Source: Pseudomonadales bacterium
Lineage (GTDB): Bacteria > Pseudomonadota > Gammaproteobacteria > Pseudomonadales > UBA7239
DNA: 64,000 nt
Direction of reading: 5' to 3'
NCBI GenBank assembly: GCA_028280345.1
Contig: JANQLY010000011.1
Span: 124,001 to 188,000 of the forward strand
Shown here: positions 53,705 to 64,000 of the stretch, piece by piece
Layout: every line of letters starts with the position of its first letter
How positions within the stretch are numbered: position 1 is the first letter of the stretch
Made by a program: the position numbers and the translations under genes
Notes under the pieces: generated by a model
What the model was told of the DNA's origin: nothing
The model's database searches: none
What the model saw: the letters and a program-made list of their open reading frames with translations, nothing else

Positions 53705-55324
53705 ATGGCTAGTAACAGTACACAGACTATCGTTATTCCTGACCTCGGCGGCGCCGAGGGTGTTGAGGTGATTGAAATTGCTGTGGCGGTAGGGGATACC
53801 ATTGCCGTTGATGATGAACTGATAGTGCTTGAGTCTGATAAGGCTTCGATGGAGATTCCTTCCAGCCATGCAGGAACAATCACGGCTATTCATGTCACTG
53901 TGGGTGATCAGGTCAATGAAGGTGATGCGCTGGTCGAGCTGGAGCTAACAGAAGCAGCAGAAACAGGAAAGGAGGAGTCTGAGGAGCAAGCGGAACCATC
54001 ATCACCAAAACAACAGGAAACTGCGCCGGAACAGTCTGCAGCGAGTATGGAAACTGTGGAAACGGTAGAGGTGAAAGTGCCTGATATCGGTAGCGAAAGT
54101 GCGGAAGTGATTGAAGTATTGATTCAGGCTGGTGATAAAATTGTTGCAGAAGATTCCCTGATCGCACTGGAAAGTGACAAGGCCTCAATGGAGGTGCCTG
54201 CACCAGTGAGTGGTACTGTCTTGGAGGTGCAGGTCAAGGTTGGTGATACCTTGAGCGAAGGAGATGTGATTGCTGTTGTCGAGGCGCATCTGTCAGCTCA
54301 GCCAGAAACACAAACTGTATCTGAGACACAGAAGCCGCCGTTATCATCGGAGCCACAACCCAAACAAGCGACCAATAAGCCTGTAGCTGCGCAGTCTACT
54401 ACTGTGATGCCGGCTACAGATCTCAAAGAGGTTTATGCCGGACCTGCGGTACGTAAGCTGGCCCGTGAACTGGGTGTTGATCTGACACAGGTACGTGCCA
54501 CCGGCCCCCGTGGGCGTTTACAAAAAGATGATTTACACAATTACATTCGCGAGGCTTTGAGCAAGGCCCGCGAGGGTGGCGGAGCGATTCCGGCGGTTCC
54601 TGCGGTTGATTTTGCCAAATTCGGTGAAGTCGAACTTGTGCCGATGAGCAAGATCGATAAGGTAACTGCGGCGAACATGCAGCGTAGTTGGCTTAATGTG
54701 CCCCATGTAACCCAGTTTGATGAAGCTGATCTATCGGTGGTGGATCAGCTGCGCAATGATTGGAAAGCACAAGCTGAGCAACGTGAAATTAAACTGACAC
54801 CGCTGGCTTTTTTGCTCAAGGTGTGTGCGCTGGCATTGCTGGAGCATCCGAAGCTGAATTCATCCCTGCACCACGATCAGGAGCATTTTGTGCGCAAGAA
54901 ATATGTGCACATTGGTATGGCAGTGGATACCCCGAAGGGTTTAATGGTGCCAGTAATTCGCGATGTGGATAAAAAGGATCTGTGGCAGCTGGCGCAGGAG
55001 GTGATTGAGCTGGCGGAGAAAGCGCGTCAGGGAAAACTGAAACCTGCCGATATGCAGGGAGGGTGTTTTAGTATTTCCAGCCTCGGTGCGATTGGAGGCC
55101 AGGGGTTTACGCCTGTGGTGAATACGCCGGAAGTTGCGATCCTCGGTGTTTCCAAAGCAACGATAAAGCCGCTCTGGAATGGCGAAGCGTTTATGCCTGG
55201 AAAAATGTTACCGTTGTCTTTGTCCTATGATCACCGGGTAATTAACGGCGCGGATGCGGGGCGGTTTCTAACCTTTATTGTTGATGCGCTGGCGGATATT
55301 GCGAGCTTTGAAAAAGACGGATAA
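53705..55324 (+). CDS. aceF: Dihydrolipoyl acetyltransferase AceF (pyruvate dehydrogenase E2)
   Basis: A 539-residue E2 core protein. It has two lipoyl domains with lysines at 46 and 159, each within DKASME, joined by Glu/Pro/Gln-rich linkers. The E1/E3-binding domain follows (AGPAVRKLARELGVDLTQV), then the catalytic acetyltransferase domain with SYDHRVINGADAGRF near the C-terminus. E. coli AceF has three lipoyl domains, so two is a modest difference shared with Pseudomonas-type enzymes. I chose ATG 53705, though an in-frame TTG overlapping the aceE stop is possible. It converges with the UDP-xylose-synthase-like gene one base after its stop. Confidence 0.96.
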   Translation: MASNSTQTIVIPDLGGAEGVEVIEIAVAVGDTIAVDDELIVLESDKASMEIPSSHAGTITAIHVTVGDQVNEGDALVELELTEAAETGKEESEEQAEPSSPKQQETAPEQSAASMETVETVEVKVPDIGSESAEVIEVLIQAGDKIVAEDSLIALESDKASMEVPAPVSGTVLEVQVKVGDTLSEGDVIAVVEAHLSAQPETQTVSETQKPPLSSEPQPKQATNKPVAAQSTTVMPATDLKEVYAGPAVRKLARELGVDLTQVRATGPRGRLQKDDLHNYIREALSKAREGGGAIPAVPAVDFAKFGEVELVPMSKIDKVTAANMQRSWLNVPHVTQFDEADLSVVDQLRNDWKAQAEQREIKLTPLAFLLKVCALALLEHPKLNSSLHHDQEHFVRKKYVHIGMAVDTPKGLMVPVIRDVDKKDLWQLAQEVIELAEKARQGKLKPADMQGGCFSISSLGAIGGQGFTPVVNTPEVAILGVSKATIKPLWNGEAFMPGKMLPLSLSYDHRVINGADAGRFLTFIVDALADIASFEKDG

Positions 55325-55325
55325 G

Positions 55326-56273
55326 TTATAACAAGCCTTTAAAATAGGCGATAGTTTCTTTCAGACCGTCTTCAAGTGTAACTTTTGGTTCCCACTCAAG
55401 TAACTCTTTTGCGAGAGAGATGTCCGGTTGACGCTGTTGTGGATCGTCTTGAGGTAGAGGTTGAAAAACAAGTTTTGATTTTGATCCGGTAATACTCAAC
55501 ACTTTTTCTGCCAGTTCAAGCATGGAAAACTCACCGGGATTACCCAGATTAACCGGGCCGATGGCACCAGCGCGGTTATTCATCATACGAATACTTGCTT
55601 CAATTAAATCATCGACGTAGCAAAAAGAGCGTGTCTGCTCGCCATTGCCATAGATAGTAATTTCTTCGTTGTTAAGTGCCTGCATAATAAAGTTGCTGAC
55701 AACGCGGCCATCGTCCGGGCGCATCCGCGGGCCGTAGGTATTAAAAATACGAATCACGCGAATATCAAGTGAGTGTTGACGATAATAATCAAAGAACAAC
55801 GTTTCGGCACAGCGTTTACCTTCGTCATAACAACTGCGCGGCCCGATCGGGTTGACCTTGCCCCAGTAGCTCTCCGGCTGTGGGTGGATCTCTGGGTCAC
55901 CATAGACTTCTGAAGTCGAGGCTTGCAGAATTTTGGCCTGTACACGCTTTGCCAGTCCAAGCATATTGATTGCACCGTGCACAGAGGTTTTTGTTGTTTG
56001 CACCGGGTCGTGTTGATAATGAATCGGTGAGGCAGGGCAAGCAAAGTTATAAATTTCATCGACTTCAACGTAGAGTGGAAATGTTACATCGTGGCGCATG
56101 ATTTCAAATGATGGCGAGCCGAGCAGGTGACGGATGTTTTCCTTGCGGCCGGTATAGTAGTTGTCGAGACAGAGAACATCATGTCCTGCAGTAACAAGAC
56201 GCTCGCATAAATGTGAACCTAGAAAACCAGCACCACCGGTAATCAGAATACGCTTTGAAGTTTGTGGAGACAT
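55326..56273 (-). CDS. UDP-glucuronate decarboxylase (UDP-xylose synthase)-like epimerase
   Basis: A 315-residue short-chain dehydrogenase of the UXS group. It has the NAD loop [53 protein letters not shown], the catalytic YDEGKR and [15 protein letters not shown]. These match bacterial UDP-glucuronate decarboxylases that make UDP-xylose for surface glycans. UDP-glucuronate could come from a UDP-glucose dehydrogenase. The dehydrogenase at 48057 has a motif more like the GlcNAc/ManNAc type, so a direct link is uncertain. No glycosyltransferase is adjacent. It stands alone between aceF and holA. Confidence 0.85.
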   Translation of the reverse strand: MSPQTSKRILITGGAGFLGSHLCERLVTAGHDVLCLDNYYTGRKENIRHLLGSPSFEIMRHDVTFPLYVEVDEIYNFACPASPIHYQHDPVQTTKTSVHGAINMLGLAKRVQAKILQASTSEVYGDPEIHPQPESYWGKVNPIGPRSCYDEGKRCAETLFFDYYRQHSLDIRVIRIFNTYGPRMRPDDGRVVSNFIMQALNNEEITIYGNGEQTRSFCYVDDLIEASIRMMNNRAGAIGPVNLGNPGEFSMLELAEKVLSITGSKSKLVFQPLPQDDPQQRQPDISLAKELLEWEPKVTLEDGLKETIAYFKGLL

Positions 56274-56364
56274 GCTGTAACGATAATCCGTTTGTTATTG
56301 TTAATGAAACGTTACCAGAATAACGGTATTTTGATCTGAATGCTATTTCTGGTGTGTTTTATGT

Positions 56365-57369
56365 TCAAGTCTGTGGACGGCATAGCTGCATACAAAGATC
56401 CTGTAACTCGTTCCAGGGGCTATGCTGAGCCATGCCTTTGATGGAAAGATCAATCTGACTGGCCTGTTTAAGCAGTTGGTGCAAGTGCTGTAAGGGCAGG
56501 CGTTTCAATGCTTGTTGAAACAGGGGTTGACGTTTTTCCCAGACACCTTGTTTTTTCAGTGCCCAGTTGATCTGCTCACCGCTATCCAGCGCTAGCCTGG
56601 TGGAGATCAGTATGCGTAATTCCCGCGTCAGTGCCCAGAGAATCGCTGTCTCGGCAGTGCCTTCATCGCGCAGGCCTTGCAAAATTTTTAAAGTGCCCGC
56701 TGCATCGCCGAGCAAGGCTTTGTCGGTCAGTGCGAAAACATTATAGCGGGCACTGTCGGTGACGGCTTCGGTTAAACGAGTTTCGTCAATCGGTTGATCA
56801 TCGAACAGCAGGCGCAGTTTCTCAATTTCCTGGCTTGCGGCGAGCAGATTGCCCTCAATGCGATCCTGCAAAATTTGCAAGGCGCCGCTGTTGAGATTTA
56901 ACCCGGCTTTCTGGCAGCGCTGGTTGAGCCACTGGCCCAGAGCCTGGCCTTCGAGCGGCCAGACAGGAATAAACAAGCTTTTACTTTCAAGACTTTTGAA
57001 CCATTTTGTGCGCTGTGAAGATGCGTCGAGTTTGGCACTAATAATTAATAACACGGTATCAGGGTTAGGTTGCTGTACATAGTCGAGCAGGGTTTTGTGG
57101 TTGGGTTTTTGTTTTGGGCAGCGTATTTCAACCAGCTTGCGCTCTGCAAACAATGACATACTGTTCATGGACTGGATCACCTGTTCCCAGTCGAAGCCTG
57201 GGCTATCAGTATGGAACAGTTCCCGTTCGCTAAAGCCTTGTTGCTTGCACGTTGCGCGAATCGCGTCGGCACATTCGTTAACGAGCAGGGTCTCATCACC
57301 ACTAATCAGATAAACTGGCGCGAGTCCTTTTTTAAGTTCGTTATGAATTCGATCAGCGTAAACTTTCAC
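56365..57369 (-). CDS. holA: DNA polymerase III delta subunit HolA
   Basis: A 334-residue clamp-loader subunit that opens the beta clamp. The N-terminal segment KKGLAPVYLISGDETLLVNE is typical, and the beta-binding region near 65-75 (SMSLFAERKLVEIR) matches the delta family. The AAA-like domain is followed by the C-terminal collar helices (LQLCRPQT end). As in other gammaproteobacteria it follows lptE, with 17 bp between them. No walker A ATPase motif is expected, and none is seen. It is the last gene of the phoH-to-holA minus-strand block. Confidence 0.93.
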   Translation of the reverse strand: MKVYADRIHNELKKGLAPVYLISGDETLLVNECADAIRATCKQQGFSERELFHTDSPGFDWEQVIQSMNSMSLFAERKLVEIRCPKQKPNHKTLLDYVQQPNPDTVLLIISAKLDASSQRTKWFKSLESKSLFIPVWPLEGQALGQWLNQRCQKAGLNLNSGALQILQDRIEGNLLAASQEIEKLRLLFDDQPIDETRLTEAVTDSARYNVFALTDKALLGDAAGTLKILQGLRDEGTAETAILWALTRELRILISTRLALDSGEQINWALKKQGVWEKRQPLFQQALKRLPLQHLHQLLKQASQIDLSIKGMAQHSPWNELQDLCMQLCRPQT

Positions 57370-57386
57370 AGGTATTTTTCACAGAG

Positions 57387-57856
57387 TTACTGTGTCAGAC
57401 GTGCCTGATCAATAATCTGGCGTATTGCTTTAAGGCGCATTTCATTGAGCAATTTTTCCTGCTCGTTATCCGTGGCCGCAGTACTGGTTTTGCTGTTGGT
57501 AAAACTGTCGCGAATAGTGACTATCCGGGTCGGGCTATCTTTTGGCAGCTGGTAGTAAACGCGCATAACCAGTTCGTATTCTGCAGCAGCCAGGCCGCTG
57601 CCAAGCGATGCAATACGATTGGAAATATGTTCGCTCACAAGATAGATGCTTGTGCTGTCAGCGGTGTTTTCTGCGAGCAAACTCTGACGTCTTAGTTCAC
57701 GATCAAATTCGCGATACAGGGAGGTGTACTCATCCGCTGCGCTCAGGCTGATTGTTGTTGCCTGACTGTGATTGCTGTCGCCACTATTACTGCCGCGCAA
57801 TTGCCAGCCGCAGGACGATAGTAATACGATAAAACATGACAACAGAAAGTGTTTCA

Positions 57857-57857
<1 letters not shown>
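57387..57857 (-). CDS. lptE: LPS-assembly lipoprotein LptE (RlpB)
   Basis: A 156-residue outer-membrane lipoprotein that plugs the LptD barrel and helps place LPS in the outer leaflet. The signal peptide has the lipobox LSSC, with Cys16 followed by GWQLRG. The WQLRG just after the Cys and the later YQLPKDSPTRIVTIRDSF are family-like. The rest is short beta strands and a C-terminal helix. The start codon overlaps the leuS stop by one base (TAATG on the coding strand), so translation is coupled. Position between leuS and holA is standard. Confidence 0.92.
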
Positions 57858-60511
<2,654 letters not shown>

Positions 60512-60518
60512 TTATTAC

Positions 60519-62018
60519 CTATTTCCCGGTTTGTCGCGTGTCGTGCCAGGCCCATAGCAGCAATAGCAGACACAGGCCAAACAGTGGCCAGCTTTGTAGA
60601 CGCATAAACGGGGTTGTGCCACGGAACGGGTAGAACTTGCCGGTGAGCACAGTGCGCTCGAACTGTGCGCTGGCTGACTGAATGGTCCCATCCGGTTTGA
60701 TGATGGCAGATACACCATTATTGGTACCGCGAATCAGATAGCGCCCGGTTTCCATGGCTCTTGCCTGGGCCATTTGCAAGTGCTGCAAAGGGCCGCTTGA
60801 GGTGCCGAACCAGCTGTCATTACTGATCGTGACAAGAAAATCTGTTTCTGTTGCATTGCGTGCCACAAGGTGTGGGTAGACGATTTCGTAGCAGATATAG
60901 GGGGCAAAGCGGTGATTACCGGCCTTGGGCATGGTTTGTCGATCGGGCCCCGGAGAGAAGCTTGACATCGGCAAATCAAAAAATGCGATCAACCCGCGTA
61001 ACAGTTTTTCCAGTGGCACGTATTCGCCAAATGGTACAAGGCGAACCTTGTGATAGACCCCTTCACCATCGCCGAGTGCCACAATGCTGTTGTGGTAAAG
61101 ACCCTGCTCCGTGCGCCAGGGGATGCCGGTAATCAGGCTGGTGTTGTGTTGTTGCCCTTTATGGTCCAGTTTGCCGAGAAACGGACGAGCGTTGTGAAAA
61201 AACTCCGGTAGCGCCGCTTCGGGCCAGAGAATAATATCGCTGTGCCAGTAATCCCGGCTCATCTGGTTAAGGGTGGCGCGAATCATGTCACGGTTGTCCG
61301 GATTCCACTTTTCGGCGAGAGAAAAATTGGGTTGCACAATAGTGACGGTTAACGGTTTGTCGCGGTGTCCCGTGGTCCAGTAAAAACTGTTTAATCCTAT
61401 ACCAGCAATGCATAGTGCGAGTACCGGTACTGATGGCCAGATGCGGCGAGCAGTTAGCAGCTCTGTTAGCGCAACGGCACTGAGTACAACAATAAAACTC
61501 ACGCCCCAGACACCGACGATGGGAAACCAACCTGCGAGTACGGTATCGACATGGGCATAGCCAAGGTACAGCCAGGGAAAACCGGTAAGCAACCAGGAGC
61601 GCAGCCACTCGCCCAATACCCAGACTGCCGGAAATGCAATCATCCAGGCGGTGTGTTGCCGGTGTCGACAGCAGCGTCGCCAGATGTAGAAGGGCAAGGC
61701 AAAAACCAGTCCAAGGCCGATAACAAAGATAGTGGTGAGCAATACTGCAAGAGCTACCGGAGCATGGCCATGATCGTGGATGCTGACGTAAACCCAGGAG
61801 GCACCGCTGGCAAACAGTGCGGTACCAAATACCCAGCCGAGTAAAAATGTCTGTTTGAGGTTGCGTTGCTGTAGACAAAAATAGAACACAGCAACGCCAG
61901 CCAGTGCACAGGGCCAGAGGTTAAACGGTGCGAAAGAGAAGGGTATGAGTGCTCCGCCAATTGCGCAGCTCAACACGCCAGGCCAGTGTCTGGCAGCTGT
62001 GTGCAAGCGCTGCTTCAT
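60519..62018 (-). CDS. lnt: Apolipoprotein N-acyltransferase Lnt
   Basis: A 499-residue inner-membrane enzyme that adds the third acyl chain to the N-terminal Cys of lipoproteins. About six N-terminal helices precede a nitrilase-like periplasmic domain with the catalytic triad Glu in WPEAALPEFF, Lys in YHKVRLVPFGEYVP, and Cys in YICYEIVYP. A final helix lies near residue 480 (LQSWPLFGLCLLLLLWAW). It overlaps corC by four bases at its start (ATGA). The protein serves LptE and other lipoproteins. Length matches the family (about 500). Confidence 0.96.
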   Translation of the reverse strand: MKQRLHTAARHWPGVLSCAIGGALIPFSFAPFNLWPCALAGVAVFYFCLQQRNLKQTFLLGWVFGTALFASGASWVYVSIHDHGHAPVALAVLLTTIFVIGLGLVFALPFYIWRRCCRHRQHTAWMIAFPAVWVLGEWLRSWLLTGFPWLYLGYAHVDTVLAGWFPIVGVWGVSFIVVLSAVALTELLTARRIWPSVPVLALCIAGIGLNSFYWTTGHRDKPLTVTIVQPNFSLAEKWNPDNRDMIRATLNQMSRDYWHSDIILWPEAALPEFFHNARPFLGKLDHKGQQHNTSLITGIPWRTEQGLYHNSIVALGDGEGVYHKVRLVPFGEYVPLEKLLRGLIAFFDLPMSSFSPGPDRQTMPKAGNHRFAPYICYEIVYPHLVARNATETDFLVTISNDSWFGTSSGPLQHLQMAQARAMETGRYLIRGTNNGVSAIIKPDGTIQSASAQFERTVLTGKFYPFRGTTPFMRLQSWPLFGLCLLLLLWAWHDTRQTGK

Positions 62019-62875
62019 GCAGATTCGATTTCAGCCGGTTCCGGCGCTGTCATGCGCAGCAGATGGATCTGGCGGCTATCCGCGTTAAGTACACGAAAAC
62101 GGTAATCGCTAATTGTGGCAATTTCGTTGCGCCGCGGTAAATGGCCGAATTCGCGCATCAGCAGACCGCCGATAGTATCGTACTCTTCATCATTGAGGCT
62201 GGCGTCAAAAAAGCCGTTAAAGTCTTCAATCGGTGTCAGGGCCTTGATCAGGTAATCGCGTTGATTGAGCTTGCGGATAAAATTGTCGTTACCTTCAAAG
62301 TCAGTTTCGTCCTCGATCTCGCCGACGATCTCTTCGAGAATATCCTCGATTGTCACGAGTCCCGATACGCCGCCGTATTCGTCCACAACAATGGCCATAT
62401 GGTTACGGTTTTCACGAAACTCCCGCAGCAGGTCGTTGAGGCGCTTGGTCTCCGGAATAATATTGGCCGGGTGCAGCGCTGCGGATAAATCGAAAGTGTC
62501 TGCACCGTTGGCAATTAGTGGCAACAGGCTTTTCGCCAGCAATATACCTTTGATGTCATCGACGGATTCCCCGATAACTGGAAAACGGGAGTGACCGCTA
62601 TCTATAACGGACTGGAGAAACTGTTCCGGTTGTTCATCTTCCTTGACGACCACCATTTGCGGGCGCGGCACCATAATATCCCGAACCTGTATGTCTCCCA
62701 CACCGAGAGCGCCTTCCATAATGCCGAGCACCTCGTTGTCGACGAGGTCATTCTCATTGGCTTCACGCAAAATTTCCCGCAGCTCATCGCTGTTTTTTGG
62801 GCTTAAGCTGAAAACGCGGGTCAGTCGTTCAATCCAGGAACGTTCGTTATGACTATTGGGAACCTCGTCGTTCAT
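62015..62875 (-). CDS. corC: CBS-domain protein CorC/YbeX
   Basis: A 286-residue cytoplasmic protein with two CBS domains (VRDIMVPRPQMVVV and the following VVDEYGGVSGLVTIEDILEEIVGEI) and a C-terminal CorC_HlyC domain (FGHLPRRNEIATISDYRFRVL). Family members help magnesium/cobalt homeostasis or ribosome function. The ATG at 62875 (MNDEVPNSHNERSWIERLTRVF) is preferred over a farther start. The stop overlaps lnt by four bases and ybeY lies 31 bp upstream, in the conserved order phoH-ybeY-corC-lnt. There are no membrane segments of the HlyC/CorB type. Confidence 0.93.
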   Translation of the reverse strand: MNDEVPNSHNERSWIERLTRVFSLSPKNSDELREILREANENDLVDNEVLGIMEGALGVGDIQVRDIMVPRPQMVVVKEDEQPEQFLQSVIDSGHSRFPVIGESVDDIKGILLAKSLLPLIANGADTFDLSAALHPANIIPETKRLNDLLREFRENRNHMAIVVDEYGGVSGLVTIEDILEEIVGEIEDETDFEGNDNFIRKLNQRDYLIKALTPIEDFNGFFDASLNDEEYDTIGGLLMREFGHLPRRNEIATISDYRFRVLNADSRQIHLLRMTAPEPAEIESA

Positions 62876-62906
62876 TGTGTTAGTAATACTCCGTATCCGT
62901 AAAAGG

Positions 62907-63359
62907 TTAGTGGTAGGGATTATCGATGCCGAGCTGTTGCAACAGCTCGATTTCCAGTGCTTCCATCTCTTCGGCATCAGTGTCGTTGATATGGTCGTAG
63001 CCGATCAGGTGGAGAGTGCCGTGAATAACAATATGTGCCCAGTGCGAGTTGGTGCTTTTTTTCTGCTCCCTTGCTTCACGATTAACGACGTCCGCGCAGA
63101 TGACAAGGTCGCCCAGCAGAGGGAGATCAATATGCTCGGGCAGGTCAGAAGGGAATGACAGGATATTGGTGGCACCTTCCTTGTGTCGATAGGTATGGTT
63201 CAGTGTTGCGCTTTCCATGCTATCAACAATGCGAATACACAGTTCAGCATCAATATAGTTGCGGCTTTGCAGTGCGGTTTCACTCCAGCGCTGCAAAGCC
63301 TGTAAATCGGGAACGTCATCACTGTCGGAAGCGTTTTGGAAGTCCACGGTAATGGCCAT
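62907..63359 (-). CDS. ybeY: Endoribonuclease YbeY
   Basis: A 150-residue zinc metalloprotein involved in 16S rRNA 3'-end maturation and ribosome quality control. The metal motif H-x3-H-x5-H is complete in HGTLHLIGYDH, and TNILSFPSDLPEHIDLPLLGDLVIC is the usual middle segment. The start ATG at 63359 lies 18 bp after the phoH stop. Length is typical (about 150-160). Confidence 0.95.
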   Translation of the reverse strand: MAITVDFQNASDSDDVPDLQALQRWSETALQSRNYIDAELCIRIVDSMESATLNHTYRHKEGATNILSFPSDLPEHIDLPLLGDLVICADVVNREAREQKKSTNSHWAHIVIHGTLHLIGYDHINDTDAEEMEALEIELLQQLGIDNPYH

Positions 63360-63377
63360 TATGAGTGAGAGAAAATG

Positions 63378-64000
63378 TTATTCATCGTTGTCGATTGACG
63401 GGCTGTCATAGTCCTCGTAGGCATCGACAATGCGCTGCACGAGTGGGTGGCGCACGACATCTTTCGAATTAAAGCGAGTGAAGTGGATGCCATCAACACT
63501 TTTTAGTACTTTGCACGCGTGTAATAGCCCCGACTCCGTGCCGCGGGGTAGATCGATCTGGGTTGTGTCACCGGTAATGACAGCTGTGGAGCCGAAACCA
63601 ATGCGGGTTAAGAACATTTTCATCTGCGCCACAGTGGTATTTTGGCTTTCATCAAGAATAATAAAAGCATTGTTGAGTGTGCGGCCGCGCATATAGGCGA
63701 GCGGAGCTACTTCAATAATATGCTTATCGAACATTTTGTTGACTGCGTCAAAGCCGAGCATCTCGTAAAGCGCATCGTAGAGCGGGCGCAGATACGGGTC
63801 GATCTTCTGCGCGAGATCGCCAGGTAAGAAACCGAGTTTTTCGCCCGCTTCGACCGCAGGGCGCACGAGCAGCAAACGTTCTACCTGTTCCTTTAGCAGG
63901 GCTTCTACAGCACAGGCAACTGCGAGGTAGGTTTTACCCGTACCGGCAGGGCCGATACCAAAAGAGATGTCGTGGTCGCGAATTGCTGCGACATAGCCTT
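63378..64000 (-). CDS. ybeZ: PhoH-like ATPase (YbeZ), truncated by the window edge
   Basis: The C-terminal 207 or so residues of a PhoH-family P-loop ATPase. The reading frame is open to the right edge, so the N-terminus lies outside. Walker [12 protein letters not shown] is near the edge, followed by [20 protein letters not shown], a typical signature of the family, and Walker [13 protein letters not shown], then [13 protein letters not shown]. PhoH proteins are linked to RNA metabolism and ribosome assembly with YbeY. It heads the minus-strand block to holA as far as visible. The full family length is about 330-350. Confidence 0.95.
   Translation of the reverse strand, partial: GYVAAIRDHDISFGIGPAGTGKTYLAVACAVEALLKEQVERLLLVRPAVEAGEKLGFLPGDLAQKIDPYLRPLYDALYEMLGFDAVNKMFDKHIIEVAPLAYMRGRTLNNAFIILDESQNTTVAQMKMFLTRIGFGSTAVITGDTTQIDLPRGTESGLLHACKVLKSVDGIHFTRFNSKDVVRHPLVQRIVDAYEDYDSPSIDNDE

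Overview
This window comes from a gammaproteobacterial chromosome. The complete division and cell-wall (dcw) cluster mraZ-to-ftsZ followed by lpxC, a LytM-type peptidase gene, secA, argJ and a mutT-like gene has a gammaproteobacterial layout. The minus-strand blocks pilB-pilC-pilD-coaE and phoH-ybeY-corC-lnt-leuS-lptE-holA support the same placement. Gene content, with nitrate uptake genes, an ornithine-lipid/glycolipid block and type IV pili, suggests a free-living, probably marine, member of a Cellvibrionales-like group. That genus-level guess rests on gene order alone. I see no tRNA, rRNA, CRISPR array, insertion sequence or prophage, and only the two edge genes are truncated.

Layout. 1-2989: an NrtA-NrtB-NrtD nitrate/nitrite ABC importer, its first gene cut by the window edge. 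3044-3902: an FKBP-type prolyl isomerase and a 75-residue unknown gene behind a sigma54-like promoter. 4111-8483: a possible phosphorus-free membrane lipid block, with an OlsF-like bifunctional ornithine-lipid synthase, a PAP2 phosphatase, a MurG/MGD-like glycosyltransferase and a PlcP/LpxH-like metallophosphatase. 8566-14400: a divergent glycan block whose two arms each carry a glycosyltransferase and a related SAM methyltransferase, plus a UPF0104-type membrane protein on one side and a GT-C transferase on the other.

14613-36593: the dcw cluster, from a clear promoter and a phased MraZ operator through rsmH, ftsL, ftsI, murE, murF, mraY, murD, ftsW, murG, murC, ddl, ftsQ, ftsA and ftsZ, then lpxC, an M23 peptidase gene and secA. 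Many of these genes overlap by ATGA or adjoin, so the peptidoglycan precursor and septum genes are probably co-transcribed. Stable hairpins punctuate the ftsZ-lpxC and M23-secA gaps. 36614-39544: argJ, a Nudix-ThiE fusion and a TfpX/TfpZ-like pilin accessory gene.

39574-49334: coaE, pilD, pilC and pilB on the minus strand. Across a 458-bp regulatory region lies pilA, which has a layered sigma54/IHF/dyad promoter and a strong terminator. pilA is followed by a GT-C membrane transferase, a polyprenyl-phosphate-type GT2 and a convergent UDP-sugar dehydrogenase. 49473-56273: a Nudix hydrolase whose start lies in four TGACA repeats at exactly 10-bp spacing, a membrane J-domain protein, aceE-aceF and a UDP-xylose-synthase-like gene. 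56365-64000: the minus-strand holA-lptE-leuS-lnt-corC-ybeY-phoH block, with phoH cut by the right edge.

The best candidates for something under-described are the lipid block together with the adjoining glycan block, the pilA-linked GT-C/GT2 pair as a possible pilin modification system, and the 10-bp TGACA array.
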